Shown: piece by piece, positions 9,147-17,679 of the stretch
Layout: every line of letters begins with the position of its first letter
Numbering within the stretch: position 1 is the stretch's first letter
Source of the DNA: JBCFAY01 sp038562375
GTDB taxonomy: Bacteria > Bacillota > Clostridia > Christensenellales > CAG-138
Direction: 5' to 3'
Length of the DNA: 64,000 nt
NCBI GenBank assembly: GCA_038562375.1
Contig: JBCFAY010000004.1
Location: 62,001-126,000 of the forward strand
The notes under the pieces: model-generated
Told to the model about the DNA's origin: nothing
Seen by the model: the letters and a program-made list of their open reading frames with translations, nothing else
Databases searched by the model: none
Made by a program: the position numbers and the translations under genes

Positions 9147-11477
9147 CTACTGCAGCTGCAGCATCTGCTCTGCGAGGAACCGTACCTTTTGCGACGCCGC
9201 GCCAACCACCTGCCTTCCGTCGATTCGAAGCGTCGGATGATACGGAACCACATAGTATGCGTATTCGATCCCGTATTCCGCCTCCGAGTCATGATAGGAA
9301 ACCTGGTCGAGCGAGCCGGTGAATTCCTCCACCATTTTTGAAACGCCGTCCTGCGTTTCCCGGTACAGCCGGTAGATCGCGTAGGCGTTCTCCGGCGTAA
9401 ACGTAATATACGCTTTGCCGTCAAAATATGGAACAACGCTCAGATCGGTCGGCGGCGTCGGAACCATCCAGTACCCGCTTTGCTCGGTCGGCGCGGTGCC
9501 TTTCTTAAACACCTCGACAACCACGCTGTCCGCCGGCGTAAGCGCGCTTACGAGCGCGGCCTTATGCTCGTTTTCGAGCATGTACCTGTCGAGCCGGACC
9601 TCCTCGACCCCTTCGGGCATCGCGAAATCCGGAGCCTCACGCTCCATATAGAGCCGCTCAAATATGCTCTTGAGCATCAAGGCCGGATATGTTCCGCCCG
9701 TCACGCTCTTGTCGAGCGCTTTGCCGCCTGTGGAGGTATCGTATCCCATCCATACCGCGGCCGCATATTCGGGGTTATACGCCGCCATCCAGGCGTCGCG
9801 GTTCCCGGCGCTCACCCCTACCGTTCCCGTTTTTCCTGCGAGGGGAATGCTCAATTCGCCGAGCCGATGGCCGGTGCCTTCCTCAACCACGCTTTCCAGC
9901 ATGCTGGTGAGGATATATGCGTTTTCCGCGCTCATGACGCGCTGGCCCTTATCCTTCTGCTCATAGAGCGTATTGCCCGCCGCGTCCGTGATGCGCGTGA
10001 TGACGGAAGGCTCCTTATAGATTCCGCCCGCCGCGAAGCAGGCGTACGCGCCTGCGATCTGATAGGGTGAAACCCCGTAGGTAAATCCTCCCAAAGCGAG
10101 GGCAAGCCCGTCGTCGCTTTCATCGAATCGGATGCCGAGTCTCTCCGCAAACAATTTGCCGGATTCAACGCCCATGCTCGAGAACACCTTGACGGCAGGC
10201 ACGTTCAGCGACCGCGTGACCGCCTCGCGGAGCGTGACCCATCCGTTATAGTCCTCGCCGAAATTGTTCGGCTTATAGCTGCCGAAGCTGGTTTCCTCGT
10301 CGAGCAGCATGCTCGCCGCAGTGTATCCGAAGCTTTCGAGCGCCGGTGCATACACGAGGATCGGCTTTATGATAGAGCCCGGCTGCCTTTTGATGGCGAC
10401 CGCACGGTTAAACCCGTTGGCTACCTTGGATTCGCGGCCGCCGACAAGCGCCGCAACCCCGGCCGTCCTAGAGTCGACCACCACGATCGCGCCCTCCACA
10501 TCCTTCGCCGGGAAAGCGTTCTCCTGCTCGAACAGCGACTCGCAATACTGCTGGAGATCGCTGTCCATCGCCGTATAGATCCTATACCCGCCGGTTAAAA
10601 GCTGATCCATGGAGATATTGAGCGTCTTGCAGGCGGATGAGAGCGCGAGGTCGACATAGTACCCGCGCTTTTTTTCGACCTTGCCGTGGACGATGTTCAC
10701 CGTTTCCGCGCTCGCTTTTTGGCATTCTCCCTCGCTCAGATACCCGTATTTCTGCATCAGCGACAATACCAAGTTGCGGCGTGCGATGCTCGCGTCCAGA
10801 TCGATATGCGGGGCATAATGCGACGGACCCTTGAGGATCCCGGCCAGCATCGCGCCCTGCGCGACGGTCAGATCGCTCGCGTGTACGCCGAAATACCCGC
10901 GGGCCGCTGCCTCCACCCCATAATACCCTCCGCCGAAATAAACGTAATTCAGGTACATTTCGAGGATCTGATCCTTGGTAAACTGCTGCTCCATCTGATA
11001 GGCGAGCACCGCTTCCTCAAGCTTGCGCTGGATCTGCTTCTCGGCGGTCAAATGGCTTAGTTTCGCGAGCTGCTGGCTGATCGTGGACGCGCCCTGCACA
11101 TAACTGCCTTCCTTGATATCGTTCCATGCGGCCCCGAGGATACGGACAAAGTCCACGCCGATGTGGTCGTAGAAACGCGCGTCTTCCGCGGAAATAAACG
11201 CCTTTTCGACGATATCCGGTATGTCCGCAAGCGATACCCATATGCGGTCCTCGACGCCGGAAAGCGTCGTGTATTCCTTTGCGTCCTTATCATAGACGAT
11301 AAGCGTCTGGTCCGATTTGAGGATCTTGTCGGGATCAAAGCTGGACCATGCGTCCAGCCTGAATATATACGCAGCCCCGAAGAGCACAAAAGCCAATCCC
11401 AAAAGAAAACATCCCAACAGGATGCGCCGAAATACCCGGCCCTTTGTCCCCACAGCTTCCTTGCGCCTATTTCTCAC
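9147..11477 (-). CDS. Class A penicillin-binding protein (PBP1A type)
   Basis: About 776 residues. An N-terminal membrane anchor is followed by a GT51 glycosyltransferase domain (EDARFYDHIG, GASTISQQLAK), a transpeptidase domain with SIIK (in RQPGSIIKP), SLN and KTGT motifs, and a fibronectin-III-like C-terminal domain. It polymerises and cross-links peptidoglycan outside the membrane. I start it at the GTG at 11477, with GGAGG at 11489-11493; the longer frame begins with a TTG upstream of that site. In other genomes ispA and xseAB precede the OLE/dxs block; here this gene is in that place. Confidence 0.93.
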   Translation of the reverse strand: MRNRRKEAVGTKGRVFRRILLGCFLLGLAFVLFGAAYIFRLDAWSSFDPDKILKSDQTLIVYDKDAKEYTTLSGVEDRIWVSLADIPDIVEKAFISAEDARFYDHIGVDFVRILGAAWNDIKEGSYVQGASTISQQLAKLSHLTAEKQIQRKLEEAVLAYQMEQQFTKDQILEMYLNYVYFGGGYYGVEAAARGYFGVHASDLTVAQGAMLAGILKGPSHYAPHIDLDASIARRNLVLSLMQKYGYLSEGECQKASAETVNIVHGKVEKKRGYYVDLALSSACKTLNISMDQLLTGGYRIYTAMDSDLQQYCESLFEQENAFPAKDVEGAIVVVDSRTAGVAALVGGRESKVANGFNRAVAIKRQPGSIIKPILVYAPALESFGYTAASMLLDEETSFGSYKPNNFGEDYNGWVTLREAVTRSLNVPAVKVFSSMGVESGKLFAERLGIRFDESDDGLALALGGFTYGVSPYQIAGAYACFAAGGIYKEPSVITRITDAAGNTLYEQKDKGQRVMSAENAYILTSMLESVVEEGTGHRLGELSIPLAGKTGTVGVSAGNRDAWMAAYNPEYAAAVWMGYDTSTGGKALDKSVTGGTYPALMLKSIFERLYMEREAPDFAMPEGVEEVRLDRYMLENEHKAALVSALTPADSVVVEVFKKGTAPTEQSGYWMVPTPPTDLSVVPYFDGKAYITFTPENAYAIYRLYRETQDGVSKMVEEFTGSLDQVSYHDSEAEYGIEYAYYVVPYHPTLRIDGRQVVGAASQKVRFLAEQMLQLQ

Positions 11478-11517
11478 GCCGCGCTCGCCTCCATACAAGA
11501 ATCCGCCCGGCGCGCGT

Positions 11518-11586
11518 AAAAAAAACGCCTTCCGGGAATACGCGAAACGCTTTGTTGCGTTTCTTGCGCTAGTATTCCCAAATGGC
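11518..11586 (-). terminator. Long hairpin with T-tract between 11620 gene and the PBP gene
   Basis: Minus-strand arms CGCC...GGGAATAC...AAACGC and GCGTTT...GTATTCCC...GGCG surround an AACAAA loop (11526-11586), followed by eight T (11518-11525). It is a good intrinsic terminator for the operon 13634-11620. Because it sits only about 40 bases before the PBP start, it may also act as an attenuator. Confidence 0.8.
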
Positions 11587-11619
11587 GGATCGTTAAAATG
11601 TATAGGGAATTATTATTTT

Positions 11620-12159
11620 TTATCTGCGGGGAATGAGTAAGCTGCGCAGGCGGATATCGTAATAATGTGCGGCGATTGCATAGAGAACGCCAAGGGCAAC
11701 AAAACCGGCCTCCGCGGCGACGATCAGCAGCCAAAGCGCAAGATCCGGCAGCAGCGCCATTACGTCGAGCCGAAGCACGAACATCGCGAGGAGTATCCCG
11801 ATCGCCGTAAACGCATTGCAGTATATCAGCAGCAACGCGCTGCGCAGCAAAAAATCCTTGACGCGCGCATAAAGAAACGTCCTGAATATCCCATAATGGC
11901 CCAAAAGGATCACATACGGAAGCAGCACATTTTTATCCGGTATGAGCAAAAATGCAAGCGTGGCGCTCGCGAGAAACGAAATGAACGCGCTCATATAGGC
12001 GCCTTCCGCGCAAAGCGCATATGCAAAAAGCGAGGAAAGAAAGAAGCATACGAGCCTTCCGGCGGGCAGCACGGACGAAGCATAGAGCGCGACGAGCGTG
12101 AGCGCCGTCGCCATGGCGCCGAGCGTGATCTTATAAGAAAAACGCAGTTTTCTGACCAT
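11620..12159 (-). CDS. Predicted integral membrane protein, ECF S-component-like
   Basis: 179 residues, mostly hydrophobic, with about five membrane segments. The start (basic residues, then ITLGAMATALTLVALYASSVLP) resembles substrate-binding S components of ECF transporters and the related DUF2232 proteins, but no specific motif fixes a substrate. It follows the DnaJ-like gene by 15 bases and is probably its operon partner. Function not recognised. Confidence 0.6.
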   Translation of the reverse strand: MVRKLRFSYKITLGAMATALTLVALYASSVLPAGRLVCFFLSSLFAYALCAEGAYMSAFISFLASATLAFLLIPDKNVLLPYVILLGHYGIFRTFLYARVKDFLLRSALLLIYCNAFTAIGILLAMFVLRLDVMALLPDLALWLLIVAAEAGFVALGVLYAIAAHYYDIRLRSLLIPRR

Positions 12160-12174
12160 TGTATTCCCCCGACG

Positions 12175-12810
12175 CTAGCAGCAGCGAATCAGATCGCCGC
12201 CCATGCATTCGCAGCAGCAATCCGCGCATAAAAGCGACGAGCAAACGTCGCAGCCGGAGCAACCGCCGCCGTACGATCCGCCGCCCGCGCCGCCGCCGGC
12301 AAACGGATTTCCCGCCCGCGACACAGTCGTATACGCGTTGCGGTATTCCGTGTTGCCCGGCTCCTGTTCGTAGGCGCGCGCAAAGTATTCGCGCGCCTTG
12401 TCGTACCAGCCCTGGCGAAGGAAAATGATGCCGTACAGATAATACCATTCCGCGTTGTGATTTGTGATGGAGTCGAGTATGAGTTTTGCCGCCTGGAGGT
12501 TGTTTTGGTTGATCAGGCTGCGCGCCTTTGCAAACTGTGCGGCGTCCGGGCCGGTATAGGTGCTGGAGCCCGCCGACTGATAGCTATAGCTTCCCGAGCC
12601 CGAAGCGCGCTCATAGGTATTGTTGGAAGCCTTGCGCGTGAGCGCCTCATACGCTTCGTTGATCTGTTTGAGTTTTTCGTTGGCGAGTTCCTTGAGCGGA
12701 TTATCCGTATATTTATCCGGATGGTATTTTTTAACAAGCTGTAAATACGCGGCGCGGATCTCCTCCTGTGTCGCGTTTTCGCTCACACCCAATACCTTGT
12801 ATGGATTCAT
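12175..12810 (-). CDS. J-domain protein with cysteine-rich tail
   Basis: 211 residues. N-terminal J domain (1-65) begins MNPYKVLGVSENAT and has the HPD motif that stimulates DnaK ATPase. A TPR-like segment (about 85-160, with YYLYGIIFLRQGWYDKAREYF) follows. The last 40 residues are glycine- and cysteine-rich, with ten cysteines, including CADCCCEC. It is not classical DnaJ: the zinc-finger and substrate domains are absent. The tail could bind metal or be a lipidation or membrane-contact site; this is inference. Its ATG overlaps the stop of the DUF5685 gene (ATGA). Confidence 0.85.
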   Translation of the reverse strand: MNPYKVLGVSENATQEEIRAAYLQLVKKYHPDKYTDNPLKELANEKLKQINEAYEALTRKASNNTYERASGSGSYSYQSAGSSTYTGPDAAQFAKARSLINQNNLQAAKLILDSITNHNAEWYYLYGIIFLRQGWYDKAREYFARAYEQEPGNTEYRNAYTTVSRAGNPFAGGGAGGGSYGGGCSGCDVCSSLLCADCCCECMGGDLIRCC

Positions 12811-13634
12811 CGCTCGTCTCCTTTGAGCAGGCTTTCGGTCTTATGCGAAAGGCCCAAATACAGGATGTTGTCAAGCACGGGCCGGTTCGACGCCGGCTCA
12901 AGAAGATCGTAGGCCTTCTGCGCCTCACGAAGGGAATAATACAGCAGGAACGACGCCCGTTCCTCATCCGCGCCCGATGCGAGAAACGGGTTATAGCTGC
13001 GGCGCTTCGCGTCCTTTTCCCGGTCGTCCCACGCGTCGATCAGGTAGATCCAGCGGCCGAGATGATACCCAAGCTCGCCGAGAATAAGGCGGATTTCATC
13101 GTTTTCCGCCTCGTACAGGGAAAGAATGCGGCGCATCATGACGGCAAAAACGTCGGCCGGCGCGTCGATATCCGCGCATTGCTCCAATTCAAGCTTTGAA
13201 AGCGCCCGAATCTGCTCCCCGATTGCCTTGGCCGTCTCAGGACGAAAGCGCGCGGCTTTATCCGCGGCCCGCTTCAATGCGCTTTTGGCCGCAAAGGCAT
13301 CCAGGCGTTTTTCGTCGTTCCAATCGTCCTCGAGCTTAGAATATGCAAGCAGCACATTTACATCCGCGGCATATTCCATGCCGGGAGAACACGGCGCGAC
13401 CGGCTTTTCCCCGGCGAGCGGCTTATACGCGCAACGCCGCTGAGCGCACTTTTGCCCGCCGGACAAGCCGCACAGCAGCAGCGCGAGAAAAGAGCAATCA
13501 TAATTGAGCGTCAAACGCGGAAGCTGACCGTATCTTTGGGCAAGAGCATGGCACAGGCCGCAATAATGCGCCTGATACAGCGCAAGATCCTTGACCTTCA
13601 GCTCACATTTATGCGGCGATACATACCCAAACAT
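12807..13634 (-). CDS. DUF5685 family protein
   Basis: 275 residues. The start MFGYVSPHKCELKVKD and the early cysteine cluster (HYCGLCHALA, then C...QRRCAY) match DUF5685, a family common in Clostridia and typically next to a J-domain gene. The conserved cysteines suggest metal or redox chemistry, but no function is established. It is the first gene of a three-gene operon with the J-domain protein (4-base overlap) and the membrane protein. Confidence 0.8.
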   Translation of the reverse strand: MFGYVSPHKCELKVKDLALYQAHYCGLCHALAQRYGQLPRLTLNYDCSFLALLLCGLSGGQKCAQRRCAYKPLAGEKPVAPCSPGMEYAADVNVLLAYSKLEDDWNDEKRLDAFAAKSALKRAADKAARFRPETAKAIGEQIRALSKLELEQCADIDAPADVFAVMMRRILSLYEAENDEIRLILGELGYHLGRWIYLIDAWDDREKDAKRRSYNPFLASGADEERASFLLYYSLREAQKAYDLLEPASNRPVLDNILYLGLSHKTESLLKGDER

Positions 13635-13795
13635 TCAGGCTCCCGTCGGTTTTCTTTCGGTATTGTAACATCATTCCATTTATTTTGCCACGACTTTTTG
13701 ACAGGAGTAAGGACTAAGATCCAAAGAACTGCAAAAACAGACGGGATGGGTTCTTTCATTTAGGGCGTCCTCGGCGCGCGGCACGGCGCGCCGTT

Positions 13796-15334
13796 TTACA
13801 TTTGGGCCTGATAGGCGACCCTGCCGCGCACGATCGTCTCGCGTACGCGAAGCGAACGAAGCTCGAGCGGATCCATCTTGAGCGGGTCTTCCCAGGTCAT
13901 CACGAGATCCGCGTCTTTGCCGACGGCGATGGTGCCCTTGTGCTCCTCGAGCATACACGCGAACGCGGCGTCCCGCGTGACCGACGCGAACGCGGACAGA
14001 ACATCAACGCGTTCCCCGGCTCCGATGGATTTTCCCTTCTTATCGAGGCGGTTTACCGCGCTCCAGATATTCCCGAAAGGATCGGGAGGCCAGGCGCACT
14101 GCTCGCGATGGAACGCGACGGGAACGCCCGCCTGCAATGCGCTCTTTGCAGGGCAGAGCCGGTACGGCAGCGCCGTTTCATCCTCCTGCGCGCGGCATAG
14201 AACGTCATAGGGCGCGAAGCTCACGGCCGCGCCGAGCGCCTTGACGCGCGGGAGCTGTTCTTCGTTCATCCGCTCGCACAGGAGCAGCGGGCGCGACGGC
14301 TTATTTGGGGCGTTCTCGCAGGCCGTCAAAAAGCGCTCGAGCGCCGTTTCGCCGCAGCAGGACGCGATCGGCCGAAACCCCCGCTGAATAGAATTCCCCA
14401 ACTCCCGTTCGGTTTGGACATCCGTCGCAAACGTGCTTTCGCTCTCTTTGGGCGCGCTTTGTAGACGCCACAGTGTGCCGCAGAGATCGTCTTTCGCACA
14501 GTTTCCATCCAATTGAAACCGCAGTCCTCCAAAACGAAGCGCGCCGGCTCCCGAAAAGCGGCCGGGCGGTTCCGGATAATCACCCTGAGCGCCCGCGTCC
14601 GGGCTGCAGAGCATATCCAGCCTCAGCGCACGCTTTTGGGCAACCCACAACAGCCGCTCCCATTGCTCCGGCGTGGTGCCGCATTCCTGCACGCAGGTCA
14701 CGCCCAGGCGCAGATACTGATCCTGCATGCGGTCGATCCGTGCATTAAACTCGCTTTGCTTCGGCTTTGGCATACGCGACAGGGCCGCGAGAAACGCTTC
14801 CCCATCGATGCGTCCACTGCGATGACGACCCTCGCAGGAGGGCGCATCGCCGCAGAGATGGAGCCTCTCGAGCGCCAGGGAATTGAAAACACCCATGCGC
14901 AAGGACGCATGGGTGATCAATATCGGATGTTTTGTGGAAAGCTGATCGAGCAGCGCACGGTCCGGCTGATCCTTTTCTGCGAGGAACGAGGGATCGTAAT
15001 TCATGCCGATCACCCATTGCCCATCGGCGACGGCGAAAGAACAGATGCAATCCTTGATCCGGGAGACGATATCCTCAAAATCTACCGCGTCGGAAAGGTC
15101 GACCATGTCGAGAAGGCCCGCACGGTAGGAAAGCTGACCGCAGCAGTCGATAAAGCCGGGAAACAGCGCGCCGCCGCACAGATCGACGACCTCGGTGGAA
15201 GAATCCTTGTGCTCGAATACCTCCTGTACGCTCCCGAGCGCATGGACATGGCCGTTACGAATGAATACCGCCTCCGGCATCGACCCCGGGTCCATCGTAT
15301 AGATCGGGCCTCCGAACAGGATCATGCTTTCCAT
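13796..15334 (-). CDS. YtcJ-like amidohydrolase homologue lacking metal ligands
   Basis: 512 residues with the amidohydrolase-3 (YtcJ) layout: N-terminal beta part ending in FPGFID, TIM-barrel middle and a C-terminal GTIAVGKDADLVM segment. Its metal stations are changed. The HxH after GFID reads C65-x-Q67. The HAIGD station reads SCCGE (325-329). The IEH station reads LCE, and the SDxP station is replaced around 409-412 (HREQ). It is therefore probably not a normal metal-dependent hydrolase: it may be inactive, or use another mechanism. The frame is intact, so it is unlikely to be a fresh pseudogene. It lies 8 bases after the DUF1002 gene. Confidence 0.8.
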   Translation of the reverse strand: MESMILFGGPIYTMDPGSMPEAVFIRNGHVHALGSVQEVFEHKDSSTEVVDLCGGALFPGFIDCCGQLSYRAGLLDMVDLSDAVDFEDIVSRIKDCICSFAVADGQWVIGMNYDPSFLAEKDQPDRALLDQLSTKHPILITHASLRMGVFNSLALERLHLCGDAPSCEGRHRSGRIDGEAFLAALSRMPKPKQSEFNARIDRMQDQYLRLGVTCVQECGTTPEQWERLLWVAQKRALRLDMLCSPDAGAQGDYPEPPGRFSGAGALRFGGLRFQLDGNCAKDDLCGTLWRLQSAPKESESTFATDVQTERELGNSIQRGFRPIASCCGETALERFLTACENAPNKPSRPLLLCERMNEEQLPRVKALGAAVSFAPYDVLCRAQEDETALPYRLCPAKSALQAGVPVAFHREQCAWPPDPFGNIWSAVNRLDKKGKSIGAGERVDVLSAFASVTRDAAFACMLEEHKGTIAVGKDADLVMTWEDPLKMDPLELRSLRVRETIVRGRVAYQAQM

Positions 15335-15342
15335 CGCGTCGC

Positions 15343-16212
15343 TTAACCAAACAGCTTGCTGAGGAAATCACCGACGGCGGTAAAGAAGCTCTTAATACCG
15401 TCGCCGATGCTCGTGAAGAGCTGATCGGCTTTGGACATGTTTTTCACCGCGTCCACCAGCGTTTCGAGCTTTTCCTTGAGGGCGTTCACATCGAGCTTTT
15501 CCATGGAACGGCACAGGCCCAAAAGCTGTTCGACCTGTTCGTCGGTTACGGAGACATTGATTTTCTTTGCGATTTCACGGATCTGCTGACGAACCTCATC
15601 GTCGCTCATTCCGGAGGTTTGATCGAGTATTTTCTTAAGCTCGGTCACAAGTTTCGTCGCGTCGACACTGCCGACCACCTCGGCAAGGTTGCCGGTCGTG
15701 ACAAGCTCCATCGTGGAAGCAAGCTTTGCGGCCTCCGAGATCGGCTCGCCGGTGATATCCTCATACGCCTTGAAAGCGCCCGTTAGCGCGGCCGTGCCCG
15801 AAACGTCAAACGGCGCGGAAATGATGACCTTCGCATCGGTAATACCCGCGGTAATCAGGGCGTTGACATACATCTGCTCGGTGCACCAATTGATGTTATC
15901 GGTCGTAACGCTCAGGCCGCTTCCTTCTTTTAGCGTCTCGATATAAAAACAGGAAAGCGCGACATTGCCGATCTTACCGTCGGGAACCAAGCCCTTGAGG
16001 TACGAACGTTCCTCGTCGTTGGTAACGGTCAGTTCCTTGACGCTGCCGGGCTCAACGCCGAAGTCCTTATAGATCTGCTCGCGCTGCTCCTCGCTCAAAT
16101 CCGCCGCGATGACCGCGCGCCGCTCACCGACCGTAACGGCCAAAGCCCCGGGGATCATAAGCCCCGCCAGCATCAGCGCGCATAGCAGCGCCGCAATCGT
16201 TTTTTTCATCAT
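15343..16212 (-). CDS. DUF1002 secreted protein
   Basis: About 289 residues. The start at ATG 16212 has AAGGAG (16220-16225) seven bases upstream. A signal peptide (MMKKTIAALLCALMLAGLMI...ALA) is followed by the DUF1002 domain (TVGERRAVIAADLSEEQ ... IISAPFDVSGTAALTGA), then a helical C-terminus. The family is widespread in Gram-positive bacteria with unknown function, exported or surface located. The frame extends upstream to 16407, but that part has no homology features. Probably co-transcribed with the amidohydrolase-like gene. Confidence 0.88.
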   Translation of the reverse strand: MMKKTIAALLCALMLAGLMIPGALAVTVGERRAVIAADLSEEQREQIYKDFGVEPGSVKELTVTNDEERSYLKGLVPDGKIGNVALSCFYIETLKEGSGLSVTTDNINWCTEQMYVNALITAGITDAKVIISAPFDVSGTAALTGAFKAYEDITGEPISEAAKLASTMELVTTGNLAEVVGSVDATKLVTELKKILDQTSGMSDDEVRQQIREIAKKINVSVTDEQVEQLLGLCRSMEKLDVNALKEKLETLVDAVKNMSKADQLFTSIGDGIKSFFTAVGDFLSKLFG

Positions 16213-16379
16213 GATCCTACTCCTTTCGTAAAAAACCATCCTATCATAATTAAAAACCTTAGGCTTTGGACGCATATCGCCCGTATTTTGCCACGCCATT
16301 ATCATAGCATAACCGGAAAAGAAATAATTGAAACTTTTTATGAAATTGGCCCGGTTTTCCTTGGGATAGGGAAAAACCA

Positions 16380-16958
16380 TCACAATCGTTCGAGTATAAC
16401 CGACCATTCCTTTATGAGCCGCTCCAAGGAGTACGACGCGTTGGCGGGACTTGTCGAAGGAAGCCGTCGGATCGGAACGCCCGTCGACGGATAGCTATAG
16501 CGCTCGTACAACCGCGCCGCGCTTGCTCCGTTTGCGTAGATTGCGCCGATCGACTTCGCGTTTTTCAGCAGGCCGGCGATGTCGTTGGGGACGACGTTCC
16601 TGATCGAGCTGTCGCTCGAACCGACGATATCGCAGCGCTCGATCACGTCCCAGAGAGCGATTTTGTTTTGAAGCAGAAACGAGCGCTTCTCCTCGATCGT
16701 TTCAGGGACGGCCGCGGCGCGCATAAGCTTTGCAATCAGCTGCCAGAAGCGGTTCTGCGGATGGCCATAAGGAAAACCCTGTCCGCGCGATGCGGCGGAA
16801 GGGAAAGTACCCAGAATCAATATTTTTGAGTCCTCGTCGAATATCGGTGATATGGTATGTATAAGGCTTTCCCTTTGACAGCGCCCACACAAAGAAGCCG
16901 CGGCCGGATCGCTCCCGCCGCGGCGCTGTTTCCTTACAGATACAGGATCCTTCCGCAA
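16380..16958 (-). CDS. DNA-deoxyinosine/uracil glycosylase (Mug/UDG superfamily)
   Basis: The conserved core begins ISPIFDEDSKILILGTFPS and continues with FPYGHPQNRFWQL and LWDVIERCDIVGSSDSSI, typical of the hypoxanthine-DNA glycosylase branch of the UDG superfamily. It removes deaminated bases. The start is unclear. The longest frame starts at TTG 16958 and overlaps the upstream gene by 25 bases; an in-frame TTG lies at 16892. No ATG or GTG with a ribosome-binding site precedes the conserved region, so the N-terminus given may be about 25-30 residues too long. Confidence 0.82.
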   Translation of the reverse strand: MRKDPVSVRKQRRGGSDPAAASLCGRCQRESLIHTISPIFDEDSKILILGTFPSAASRGQGFPYGHPQNRFWQLIAKLMRAAAVPETIEEKRSFLLQNKIALWDVIERCDIVGSSDSSIRNVVPNDIAGLLKNAKSIGAIYANGASAARLYERYSYPSTGVPIRRLPSTSPANASYSLERLIKEWSVILERL

Positions 16959-17647
16959 TTCTCACACTCCACGATCGCATCCTCATTGGCGACCCGCTTT
17001 GCGACCACCGTCGGCAGGGACATATTGCACCCGCCGCACTGATTGTTCTCGAGCTTGGCCATGGGCATCTCATAATTTTTCTTGAGCTGGATGTATTTGG
17101 CAAGCAGCGCTTTATCCACATCTTTGCCGCAGGCATCCACCTTTGCCCGTGCTTCGGCGAGCCGATCCTTGAACGAATCCATCTCCGCCTCGCAGGTCAT
17201 CCTTAGAGCGTCGTATTCTTTCTTGGCTTTGGCCGCTTTTGCAAGCATGTCCTTGGATTCTTCCTCGGCCTTTTCGATCCATGAAATCATATCAAAGAGC
17301 TCGCGGCGCACAGCGTTGATCTGCTCGATCAGCGCCTCGATCTCGCGGCGCGACTCGCTCACCTCGGCGGCGGTGCACTCCGCGTCGTTCTCCATCGTGG
17401 AAAACTCGGACGCCTCAAGCTCGTATTTATGGCTAAGCTGACCAAACTGCTCCGTGATCCGATCGATACCGGCCTGCTTGGCCTCCATCTCACGGTTGAC
17501 GCGGTTCAGATTCGCCTGTTGCTCGGTTAAAAAGTTTCTGAGCTTATTGAATTTTACCCTGGACGGCGTCGACATGATCTCAGCCTCCAAGTGCTCATAC
17601 GCGCTTTCCGCTTCATAATATTTCCATAATGCGTCCAACTTACCCAT
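16934..17647 (-). CDS. Coiled-coil protein with C-terminal C4 zinc ribbon
   Basis: 237 residues from the ATG at 17647 (AGGAGAG upstream). A long charged coiled coil (about 20-180) is followed by a zinc ribbon with CGGC and CENC motifs ending at GRILYL. This is the zf-RING_7/DUF164-like family (YbgI/Nif3-linked CT398-type proteins), proposed to bind nucleic acid or act with the secretion or translation machinery. It follows the Nif3-like gene by about 30 bases, the usual partner. Confidence 0.85.
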   Translation of the reverse strand: MGKLDALWKYYEAESAYEHLEAEIMSTPSRVKFNKLRNFLTEQQANLNRVNREMEAKQAGIDRITEQFGQLSHKYELEASEFSTMENDAECTAAEVSESRREIEALIEQINAVRRELFDMISWIEKAEEESKDMLAKAAKAKKEYDALRMTCEAEMDSFKDRLAEARAKVDACGKDVDKALLAKYIQLKKNYEMPMAKLENNQCGGCNMSLPTVVAKRVANEDAIVECENCGRILYL

Positions 17648-17679
17648 ACTTTGACTCTCCTCTGCTAAGCTATCCACTC

